Source: Magnetococcales bacterium
GTDB lineage: Bacteria > Pseudomonadota > Magnetococcia > Magnetococcales > Magnetaquicoccaceae
Assembly: GCA_015228895.1 (NCBI GenBank)
Contig: JADGCR010000126.1
Location: forward strand, 1-6,502
Direction of reading: 5' to 3'
DNA: 6,502 nucleotides
In this document: positions 1 to 6,502 of the stretch, piece by piece
How the letters are laid out: each line of letters starts with the position of its first letter
Position numbering within the stretch: position 1 is the first letter of the stretch
The notes under the pieces: model-generated
The model's input: the letters and a program-made list of their open reading frames with translations, nothing else
Told to the model about the DNA's origin: nothing
Database searches by the model: none
Program-made: the position numbers and the translations under genes

Positions 1-1182
<1,182 letters not shown>

Positions 1183-1195
1183 AACGACAAACAAA

Positions 1196-1230
1196 AACGC
1201 GCAAGCCATGGATGAACCGGCTTGCGCGTT
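1196..1230 (-). terminator. Rho-independent terminator between convergent purA and prfC
   Basis: A perfect 12-bp inverted repeat (AACGCGCAAGCC at 1196-1207, GGCTTGCGCGTT at 1219-1230) encloses an 11-nt loop. Read on the minus strand, the stem is followed at once by a T-rich run (TTTTTGTTTG, the stem's last T's included), which is the classic form for ending prfC transcripts 29 bases after its stop codon. On the plus strand the 3' side reads CCGTTGG with no clear T tract, so termination of purA here would rest on the strong stem alone. It lies only 13 bases past the purA stop. Confidence 0.8.
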
Positions 1231-1258
1231 CCGTTGGTCTCGAAATCGTGAACCGGTA

Positions 1259-2848
1259 CTAAGCCGTACCCTCCCTGACCTTCAGGAACCGGATGGCGGA
1301 CCACTCCTTGATGGCGTCCGCCAGACGCCAAGCGTTGCGGGCCAGAAAAACCGGGGCGCCATCATAATCCTCCGCCATTTCCGCGTACGCCCCGTCCAGA
1401 AACCGTTTCAGCAGCCGCGTGTCATCCGCTTCCAGCCAGCGGGCGGTCAGATAGCCCGCGTCCTCGAAGCGTACCGGCACATCGTATTCGGTGCGGATGC
1501 GATCCGCCAGCACCTCGAATTGCAACGCGCCCTGCACCCCGACGATCCACTGGGAGCCAAGCAGGGTCTTGAATGCCCTGGCCGCGCCCTCCTCGCCCAA
1601 CTGACGCAGGGCGTTTTCCAGGTGTTTGACCCGCATGGGATCTTCCGGTCGCACGCGGCGCAGCAATTCCGGGGCGAAGCTGGGGACCCCGGTAAACTTC
1701 AGCGTCTCCCCTTCGGTCAGAGTGTCGCCGATGCGCAACACCCCGTGATTGGGAATGCCGATCACGTCACCGGCCCAGGCGTCCTCCACCAGCCCCCGTT
1801 CCTGGGCCATGAACAGCAGGGGATTGTGAACCGCCAGAATCTTGCCGGTCACCGAGTGGCGCAACTTCATCCCCCGGCGGAAATGGCCGGAGACCAGACG
1901 CAAAAAGGCGATGCGATCCCGATGGTTGGGGTCCATGTTGGCCTGGATTTTAAAGACAAAGCCTGAAACCTTCTCCTCTTCCGGGTCCACCTGACGCTGC
2001 ATGGATTGCTGGGGCAAGGGAGAGGGGGCCAGATCGATGATGCCGCGCAGGAGTTCCCGCACGCCGAAATTGTTGATGGCGCTGCCGAAATAGACCGGAG
2101 TGAGATGACCCTCCCGGTAGGCTTTCAGGTCGAAGGGGGCGCACAGGCCACGCACCATGCCCACCTCTTCCCGCAACCGGGCCACGGCTTTGGGGGTCAG
2201 GAGCCGGTCCAGTTTCGGATCGTCCACCCCCAGGCACGCCTCGCCTTCATCCGCGACCCCCGCGTGTCCCCGTTCCATGAAGAGCATGCGATCCTGGAAC
2301 AGGTCGAAGGAGCCGAGAAAATCCTGTCCCATGCCTACCGGCCAGGTGGCGGGGGTGACATCAAGGGCCAGTTGTTCGGAGATTTCGTCCATCAGGGAGA
2401 AGGGATCGAGACCGTCCCGATCCATCTTGTTGATGAAGGTGATGATGGGCACATTGCGCAGGCGACAGACTTCAAACAGCTTCAGGGTTTGGGATTCGAT
2501 CCCCTTGGCGGCGTCCAGCACCATGACGGCGGAGTCCACAGCCGTCAGGGTACGGAAAGTGTCCTCGGAGAAATCCGCATGGCCCGGAGTGTCCAGGAGA
2601 TTGACGACCATGCCGTCGTATTCGAACGTCATCACCGAGGCGGTGACGGAGATGCCCCGTTCCCGTTCCACCTTCATCCAGTCGGACCTGGCGCGGCGGC
2701 GCTCTCCACGGGCTTTGACCTGTCCGGCCTCCTGGATGGCGCCGCCGAACAGCAGCAGCTTTTCGGTGAGCGTGGTCTTGCCTGCGTCGGGATGGGAAAT
2801 GATGGCGAACGTCCGACGTCGTTGCACCTGTTGGGCAATGGATGTCAT
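1259..2848 (-). CDS. prfC: Peptide chain release factor 3 (RF3)
   Basis: A translational GTPase that removes RF1/RF2 from the ribosome after peptide release and contributes to post-peptidyl-transfer quality control. It acts in the cytoplasm. The start at MTSIAQQ gives 529 aa, the length I recall for E. coli RF3, with an AAGAGGA ribosome-binding site 4 bases upstream. An earlier in-frame ATG would add 127 residues unlike RF3 and would overlap the neighbouring small gene, so I reject it. G-domain motifs: P-loop SHPDAGKTT 18-26, switch I ERERGISVT 61-69, DTPGH 86-90, NKMD 140-143, and a GSAIN segment acting as G5. Segments beyond it fit the RF3 C-terminal domains, including the stretch GSQWIVGVQGALQFEVL near the end. 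No damage is seen. It lies downstream of the phage-like block on the same strand, probably with its own promoter. Confidence 0.98.
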   Translation of the reverse strand: MTSIAQQVQRRRTFAIISHPDAGKTTLTEKLLLFGGAIQEAGQVKARGERRRARSDWMKVERERGISVTASVMTFEYDGMVVNLLDTPGHADFSEDTFRTLTAVDSAVMVLDAAKGIESQTLKLFEVCRLRNVPIITFINKMDRDGLDPFSLMDEISEQLALDVTPATWPVGMGQDFLGSFDLFQDRMLFMERGHAGVADEGEACLGVDDPKLDRLLTPKAVARLREEVGMVRGLCAPFDLKAYREGHLTPVYFGSAINNFGVRELLRGIIDLAPSPLPQQSMQRQVDPEEEKVSGFVFKIQANMDPNHRDRIAFLRLVSGHFRRGMKLRHSVTGKILAVHNPLLFMAQERGLVEDAWAGDVIGIPNHGVLRIGDTLTEGETLKFTGVPSFAPELLRRVRPEDPMRVKHLENALRQLGEEGAARAFKTLLGSQWIVGVQGALQFEVLADRIRTEYDVPVRFEDAGYLTARWLEADDTRLLKRFLDGAYAEMAEDYDGAPVFLARNAWRLADAIKEWSAIRFLKVREGTA

Positions 2849-2896
2849 GCAATCCTCTTGAGAAACCGCCTGCGTGAAACCGCAAGACCATTCCAC

Positions 2897-2924
2897 AGCA
2901 TATCCCAAACAGCCGGAATGAAAA
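2897..2924 (-). promoter_or_regulatory. Possible promoter for prfC
   Basis: In the 116-base gap between the small membrane-protein gene and prfC, the minus strand carries TATGCT (2897-2902) as a -10-like hexamer and TTTTCA (2919-2924) as a weak -35-like hexamer, 16 bases apart. The -10 element lies about 50 bases upstream of the prfC start. The match to the sigma-70 consensus is modest (4 of 6 at -35), so this is only a candidate. The main support is the gap itself, which is long enough to suggest prfC is not simply the last gene of the upstream block. Confidence 0.3.
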
Positions 2925-2964
2925 AGAGTTGCTCGATCGAATGCCATGAAACTTTGTTTTGTCC

Positions 2965-3219
2965 TCATCCCCCCGGCAGGGAGCGGGATTTCAGGAGATC
3001 CACCAACAGGGAGAGTCCCGTGGCCATCAGGCCGCCGCCGATCATGCCCGTGACCGCCGCCTTGCGTTCCACGCGTCGCAGCCGGTCGTCGAGTTTGGCC
3101 ATCCAGCCGGTTTGATTTTGTTGCTGAAGTTGAATGGCCTCCATGTTGCCTTGCAGTTTCCCCATGCTCAGGAGCAGGTCGTGGAGGATTTCGTTGTGAG
3201 GATCGCCGAAGCCGTTCAT
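2965..3219 (-). CDS. Small coiled-coil protein with C-terminal membrane helix, XhlA/holin-like
   Basis: 84 aa, not identified with certainty. The N-terminal part (about 10-52) is charged and glutamine-rich with heptad-like spacing (MGKLQGNMEAIQ, then WMAKLDDRLRRVERK), consistent with a coiled coil. Residues 54-76 form one glycine-rich hydrophobic segment (AAVTGMIGGGLMATGLSLL) suitable as a membrane helix, followed by a short tail ending LPGG. Cytoplasmic coiled coil plus one C-terminal helix is the layout of XhlA-type and related small phage lysis-cassette proteins. This is an inference from architecture and from the lysozyme-like gene upstream, not a sequence match. The start is supported by AAAGGA about 9-10 bases upstream. 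The ATG overlaps the stop of the decayed reading frame before it (ATGA), as in translationally coupled phage genes. It is intact in length and frame. Confidence 0.65.
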   Translation of the reverse strand: MNGFGDPHNEILHDLLLSMGKLQGNMEAIQLQQQNQTGWMAKLDDRLRRVERKAAVTGMIGGGLMATGLSLLVDLLKSRSLPGG

Positions 3220-3372
3220 GAGACACCATCCTTTGTCAGCGCGCCGGTCAGCCCGGAGAGGCCGGTTCCGGTCGCGATGACCTATTCCAGGGTTTCAGGG
3301 GAGAGAGACGCCAAACGCCGTCATGAGCATGGCCGCACCCCGCCGGGTGGCAGGATCGCGCAGGCATGACAA
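3216..3372 (-). pseudogene. Decayed small phage membrane-protein (holin-like) gene
   Basis: No intact frame fills the gap between the lysozyme-like gene and the coiled-coil gene, yet a protein-like sequence can be read by switching frames once. One frame gives a segment ending RRGAAMLMTAFGVSL. It hits TGA at 3295-3297, just after a (TC)4 repeat (3301-3308). Shifting at that repeat, as if one TC had been lost, continues SPETLE, then TAG (3282-3284), then VIATGTGLSGLTGALTKDGVS and a TGA that overlaps the next gene's ATG. CAG to TAG would explain the nonsense codon (Q to stop). Two hydrophobic stretches separated by a short polar turn recall small phage holin-like proteins as I remember them; no search was run. 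The 5' end is unclear: TTG at 3372 is in frame, and ATG at 3367 is in another frame. Sequencing error could cause the shift but less likely both lesions. Confidence 0.5.
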
Positions 3373-3390
3373 CAGGTTTCGCGCCCTGTT

Positions 3391-3861
3391 TCAGGTTCCG
3401 CAATGTTGTTGCCAGTTGCGGATGAATTCCGCCTCCGTGCCGGCGCCCGCCGGCGTGTTGTAATGACGTTTCCAGTATCGCGCCAGCCCCGGCAGGTCGT
3501 CGGCCTCCGGCAGGGCGGCCTTGACCCGTCGGTAGTGCAGACGACACATCACCGCCGCCAGAAGCAGATCGGTAACCAGGTCATCGGGAGGGGGTTGCCG
3601 TGGCCAACGCGGTTGGAGCAATTGGACGACCGGAGGGTTGGGAAGGATAACATGGCGCCAGATATCGTGATAGGTGGCCGGCTCCATCTGGAACACCCCC
3701 AGAGCCGGACCGCCCCCCACCTGCCGGAGGTAGTGTCCCAACCCCGACTCCTGGGCCGCCGTCCCCAACAACAGGGCCTCCGCGGAGCCGGACCCCATAT
3801 CCAGCAAAGCCAAGGCAGGACGAATCACGTTGTGACGAAAATGCGTCGCGTTCATACCCAT
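3391..3861 (-). CDS. Phage-type lysozyme / transglycosylase-like protein
   Basis: 156 aa from the chosen ATG, which has GGAG 7 bases upstream. The frame stays open to an ATG at 4008, but that extension (MTPFCFF...) has no supporting site I can see. Residues 33-40 (GTAAQESG) contain a Glu-Ser pair (E38-S39) resembling the catalytic motif of SLT/goose-type lysozyme folds. GVFQMEPAT (55-63) matches the GLMQ-like second motif, here followed by a phage-typical MEPAT. ARYWKRHYNTPAGAGT (127-142) looks like the conserved C-terminal part of this phage group. No signal peptide is evident, so export would need a holin or another route, which fits the membrane-protein genes downstream. The probable role is cleavage of peptidoglycan glycan strands during phage lysis. 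The frame is intact. Family assignment is by motif memory; a structural or search check is needed for the exact class. Confidence 0.75.
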   Translation of the reverse strand: MGMNATHFRHNVIRPALALLDMGSGSAEALLLGTAAQESGLGHYLRQVGGGPALGVFQMEPATYHDIWRHVILPNPPVVQLLQPRWPRQPPPDDLVTDLLLAAVMCRLHYRRVKAALPEADDLPGLARYWKRHYNTPAGAGTEAEFIRNWQQHCGT

Positions 3862-4014
3862 GTGCAGACTCCCGATGCGTGCGTTGAACCAGTTTATCCC
3901 TCGAACTGCATGGATACACATCAAAACACAATCGACCCGAAACCGCCGCGTGACCTGCTTCAGCATCCCGGCCAACCTCCCGTGGACAAAAAAGCAAAAA
4001 GGCGTCATCCATCC

Positions 4015-4044
4015 TTGACCGGCGGGTCAAAGCTGTGGCATTGT
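4015..4044 (+). promoter_or_regulatory. Possible tRNA-Lys promoter with overlapping palindrome
   Basis: TTGACC (4015-4020) matches five of six bases of the sigma-70 -35 box. A poor -10 candidate, CATTGT (4039-4044), follows after 18 bases, which would start transcription about 20-25 bases before the tRNA. The -35 hexamer is also the left arm of a perfect 6-bp palindrome, TTGACC-GGCG-GGTCAA (4015-4030). The weak -10 makes this tentative. Confidence 0.35.
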
Positions 4045-4073
4045 AGGTTCAATCATGGATTCCCGTCCCAAAC

Positions 4074-4149
<76 letters not shown>

Positions 4150-4178
4150 TTTCGATTTTATTAGATTTGATCAACATT

Positions 4179-4211
4179 GCGGCCACCTTTCGAGGTGGCC
4201 GCGGTTGTTTG
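4179..4211 (+). terminator. UUCG hairpin after tRNA-Lys
   Basis: A perfect 10-bp stem (GCGGCCACCT at 4179-4188, AGGTGGCCGC at 4193-4202) closes a TTCG tetraloop, so the RNA hairpin should be very stable. It begins 30 bases after the tRNA 3' end. The following bases, GGTTGTTTG, are only moderately T-rich, so termination may be incomplete. It probably ends the tRNA transcript. Because it is 43 bases from the antiporter start codon, it could also sit in that gene's leader. Confidence 0.7.
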
Positions 4212-4245
4212 AAAACCCCTGTCCCAACGCAAAGAGAACGCTCCC

Positions 4246-6240
4246 ATGGGGATCGCAACCGACATCATCATCATCGTGGTCGTGGCGTTTCTGGGTGGCA
4301 GTATCGCCCACCTGATGAAACAGCCCCTGATCCTGGGTTACATCCTGGCCGGGGTGGTGGTGGGACCCCATACCGGCGGCGTGACCGTGACGGAAATCCA
4401 CAACATCGAACTGCTGGCCGAAATCGGCGTGGCCCTGCTGCTGTTCGCCCTCGGTCTTGAGTTCTCCTTCAAGGAACTCAAACCGGTACGCAAGGTGGCG
4501 TTGCTGGGCACGCCCCTGCAAATGGCGTTGAGCATGCTCCTCGGCTACGGCCTGGGCAGACTGGCCGGACTGAGTTGGATCGCCAGTCTGTGGTTTGGAG
4601 CCGCGATTTCCCTGTCCAGCACCATGGTGATCCTCAAGACCCTCATGAACCAGGGATGGATGGGGACACTCTCCAGTCGGGTGATGATCGGCATGCTCAT
4701 TGTGCAGGATCTGGCGATCGTGCCCATGATGATCATTCTGCCCCAACTGGAAAACCCCGACATGGGCGCTTCCATCCTGGGAATCGCCGCCCTCAAAGCC
4801 GTACTGTTCCTGGCATCCATGGTTGTGCTGGGCACCCGCGTCCTGCCCTGGCTCATGCGTCTGATCGCGCGATGGAACTCCCGCGAACTGTTTTCACTGT
4901 TCCTGATCGCCATCGGACTGGGGGTGGGCTACGGGACCTACCTGATCGGACTCTCCTTCGCCCTGGGTGCCTTCGCGGCGGGAATGGTGCTTGGAGGTTC
5001 CCATTTCGGTCATCAGGCTTTAAGCGACATCACCCCGGTGCGCGATCTCTTCGCCATGCTGTTCTTCGTGTCCGTGGGGATGATGTTCGATCCGGTCTAC
5101 CTCATCGACAATCTGGCGCTGGTCCTCCTGTTGACGCTGGCGGTGGGATTGGGCAAAGGGCTGATCTTCCATGGGGTGGCGCGCCTTTTCAAATACGGCA
5201 ACGTGGTGCCTCTGGCCGTAGGGTTGGGCCTGTTCCAGATCGGTGAGTTCGCCTTCGTCCTGGCCCAGACGGGACACGCGAATGGTGCCATGGATGACAA
5301 CGCCTACTCCCTCATCCTGACCACGACCATCGTCACCATGCTGCTGACCCCGCTGGTATCCGGCAGAACCACCCGGATTTATAATTTTCTCCGGAAAAAA
5401 CATTTCAAAGAACCCATGACCAGATTCAACCTCCCGCCAGAAACCCTCGAAAATCATGTGGTGGTGATCGGCGCGGGTCATGTGGGACAACAGGTGGCCG
5501 CGCTGTTCAAAGAGGGCGGCACCCCCCACATCCTGGTGGAAATGGCCCAGAAACATCTGGAGGAAGCGGTCTCCATGGGGTTGCCCGTGATCTACGGGGA
5601 CGCCACCCGGGAGATCATTCTTCAGGCCGCGGGCGTGGGCAAGGCGCACATGCTCCTGGTCACCGTCGCCGACCTGCCCACTTCCTGCGCGACGATCACC
5701 CAGGCGCGCAAACTCAATGAGCGCCTGGCGGTGGTCAGCAGGGTGTCCAGCCGGGAACACATTCAGGAGTTGCGCAAGATCGGCGCCCCGGATGTGGTCT
5801 GGCCCCATCTGGAGGCCGGAGTGGAAATGGCGCGGTACGCCATGGCGTTGTTGCAGATGCCACCCTCCCTCATCCACCGCCTGGCCACCCACGCCCGCAG
5901 GAAACTGTATGCCGTCATGGAGGAAAACCACTCCTCCGGCGCGACCGTGGAGCATCTGCGGGAGGCGGAGAGCCTGTTGGATCTGGAATGGGTGCCCGTG
6001 AATGAAGACGCGCGCCTGATCGGCCACGCCATCGGCGCCATGGAACTCCGCAAGAAGACCGGGGTGTCCGTGTTGGGGGTGATACGCCAGGGCGCCCTGA
6101 CCCCCAATCCGGACGCGGGTTTTCTTTTCAGACCGGGAGACCTGGCGGTCATCATCGGCAACCAGGAGGCGCGCGCCGCCTTCCATGTTCTGGCTGGCCA
6201 AAAAAGTCTTTGCCGATCCATCCGGCCTGTCGTACATTAG
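4246..6240 (+). CDS. Kef-type K+/H+ antiporter (CPA2 family) with TrkA-N and TrkA-C domains
   Basis: 664 aa inner-membrane cation:proton antiporter that would move K+ (or another monovalent cation) out in exchange for H+, under nucleotide-dependent control. Residues 1-380 form the exchanger domain with many hydrophobic helices. It contains LSSTMVIL (123-130), the IVQDLAIVP segment with the Gln-Asp pair 154-155 expected in the ion path, and HQALSDITP (256-264), corresponding to the KefC regulatory loop. A linker leads to a Rossmann TrkA-N/KTN domain from about 404, with [11 protein letters not shown] (405-415) as the NAD(H)-binding glycine motif and E432 at the end of the second strand. A TrkA-C-like domain covers about 580-645. 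The domain order resembles KefB/KefC/YbaL; I cannot say which, so no symbol is given. The start has a weak AAAGAGAA site, but a later start would cut helix 1. No KefF/KefG partner is visible. Confidence 0.92.
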   Translation: MGIATDIIIIVVVAFLGGSIAHLMKQPLILGYILAGVVVGPHTGGVTVTEIHNIELLAEIGVALLLFALGLEFSFKELKPVRKVALLGTPLQMALSMLLGYGLGRLAGLSWIASLWFGAAISLSSTMVILKTLMNQGWMGTLSSRVMIGMLIVQDLAIVPMMIILPQLENPDMGASILGIAALKAVLFLASMVVLGTRVLPWLMRLIARWNSRELFSLFLIAIGLGVGYGTYLIGLSFALGAFAAGMVLGGSHFGHQALSDITPVRDLFAMLFFVSVGMMFDPVYLIDNLALVLLLTLAVGLGKGLIFHGVARLFKYGNVVPLAVGLGLFQIGEFAFVLAQTGHANGAMDDNAYSLILTTTIVTMLLTPLVSGRTTRIYNFLRKKHFKEPMTRFNLPPETLENHVVVIGAGHVGQQVAALFKEGGTPHILVEMAQKHLEEAVSMGLPVIYGDATREIILQAAGVGKAHMLLVTVADLPTSCATITQARKLNERLAVVSRVSSREHIQELRKIGAPDVVWPHLEAGVEMARYAMALLQMPPSLIHRLATHARRKLYAVMEENHSSGATVEHLREAESLLDLEWVPVNEDARLIGHAIGAMELRKKTGVSVLGVIRQGALTPNPDAGFLFRPGDLAVIIGNQEARAAFHVLAGQKSLCRSIRPVVH

Positions 6241-6285
6241 AATCCGGAACGCGTCTGTCCATCCCACTCTTCCGGAGTCACGCAC

Positions 6286-6502
6286 ATGGTTTTCTTGGCC
6301 AAATCGCTGGCGATCCTCCTGGCGACGCTGCTGTCGGGCTGCTCGTTGCTGGATTTCATGCTCACTCCCGCCGAAATGGGACTGGTCGAGTGGCGCAAGA
6401 CCTTCATCGAGGCGGAAAAAAAGAGTGATCAGGAGGAACTGCGGCGCCTGGTGCGGGAAAACCCCCATACCGCCGCTTTCATTCAGGAATCCCTGGAACA
6501 CG
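6286..6502 (+). CDS. Putative small lipoprotein, truncated by window edge
   Basis: The frame is open from ATG at 6286 to the window end (72 full codons), with GGAG 8 bases upstream. The first 18 residues form a signal peptide (Lys6, then a leucine/alanine-rich core) ending in a lipobox LLSGC, with Cys19 as the lipidated residue. Ser follows Cys rather than Asp, which in Lol-type sorting favours the outer membrane. The mature part begins SLLDFMLTPAEMG and continues as a highly charged, probably helical stretch (FIEAEKKSDQEELRRLVREN). I do not recognise the family and the C-terminus is missing. It starts 45 bases after the antiporter stop with no terminator between them, so the two may be co-transcribed. 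Confidence 0.8.
   Translation, partial: MVFLAKSLAILLATLLSGCSLLDFMLTPAEMGLVEWRKTFIEAEKKSDQEELRRLVRENPHTAAFIQESLEH

Noticed and set aside
2006..3115. 369-codon plus-strand open frame antisense to prfC
   Set aside because: It lies almost wholly opposite the prfC coding strand in a GC-rich region, and its peptide looks like low-complexity antisense translation with no domain motifs.
2849..3229. In-frame 127-residue N-terminal extension of prfC
   Set aside because: The extension does not resemble RF3 and overlaps the small coiled-coil gene in another frame. The internal ATG at 2848 has a good ribosome-binding site and gives the usual 529-residue RF3.
3371..3390. 6-bp inverted repeat AACAGG/CCTGTT just after the lysozyme-like gene
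   Set aside because: Short stem, no T tract on either strand, and it lies at the edge of the proposed pseudogene, so I do not call it a terminator.
3862..4008. Upstream ATG extension of the lysozyme-like gene
   Set aside because: The frame stays open to 4008, but the added 49 residues are not a signal peptide or a recognisable domain. The ATG at 3861 has GGAG at the right spacing.
5020..6501. 493-codon minus-strand open frame antisense to the antiporter and lipoprotein
   Set aside because: It is His/Gln/Gly-rich, as expected of antisense translation of a GC-rich membrane-protein gene. The opposite strand has clear CPA2 and TrkA motifs.

Overview
This is a GC-rich chromosomal window from a Gram-negative bacterium, most likely a proteobacterium. 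The evidence is a bacterial-type RF3, a CPA2 (Kef-type) antiporter, a tRNA with an encoded CCA end, and a Lol-type lipoprotein. I cannot place the genus. Most of the window is ordinary core genome.

Layout: (1) purA, adenylosuccinate synthetase, on the plus strand, missing its first ~40 codons at the window edge (1-1182). (2) A 12-bp perfect hairpin between convergent purA and prfC, best read as the terminator of prfC. (3) prfC, peptide chain release factor 3, full length on the minus strand (1259-2848). (4) A small phage-derived lysis-like block on the minus strand, upstream of prfC. In transcription order it holds a lysozyme/transglycosylase-like gene (3861-3391), a decayed small membrane-protein gene that I reconstruct from two frames (about 3372-3216), and a short coiled-coil plus single-membrane-helix protein (3219-2965). 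(5) A 212-base gene-free gap with a palindrome and a possible promoter. (6) tRNA-Lys(CUU) on the plus strand (4074-4149). (7) A hairpin with a UUCG loop. (8) A 664-residue Kef-type K+/H+ antiporter (4246-6240). (9) The start of a small lipoprotein gene that runs off the window (6286 onward).

The notable part is the phage-like block wedged between prfC and tRNA-Lys. It has a lytic enzyme and membrane proteins but no visible integrase, capsid or tail genes, and the middle gene appears broken by a dinucleotide-repeat slip and a nonsense codon. That pattern fits a prophage remnant, or a domesticated lysis cassette that has partly decayed. The housekeeping genes (purine synthesis, translation termination recycling, K+ efflux) show no functional link beyond adjacency.
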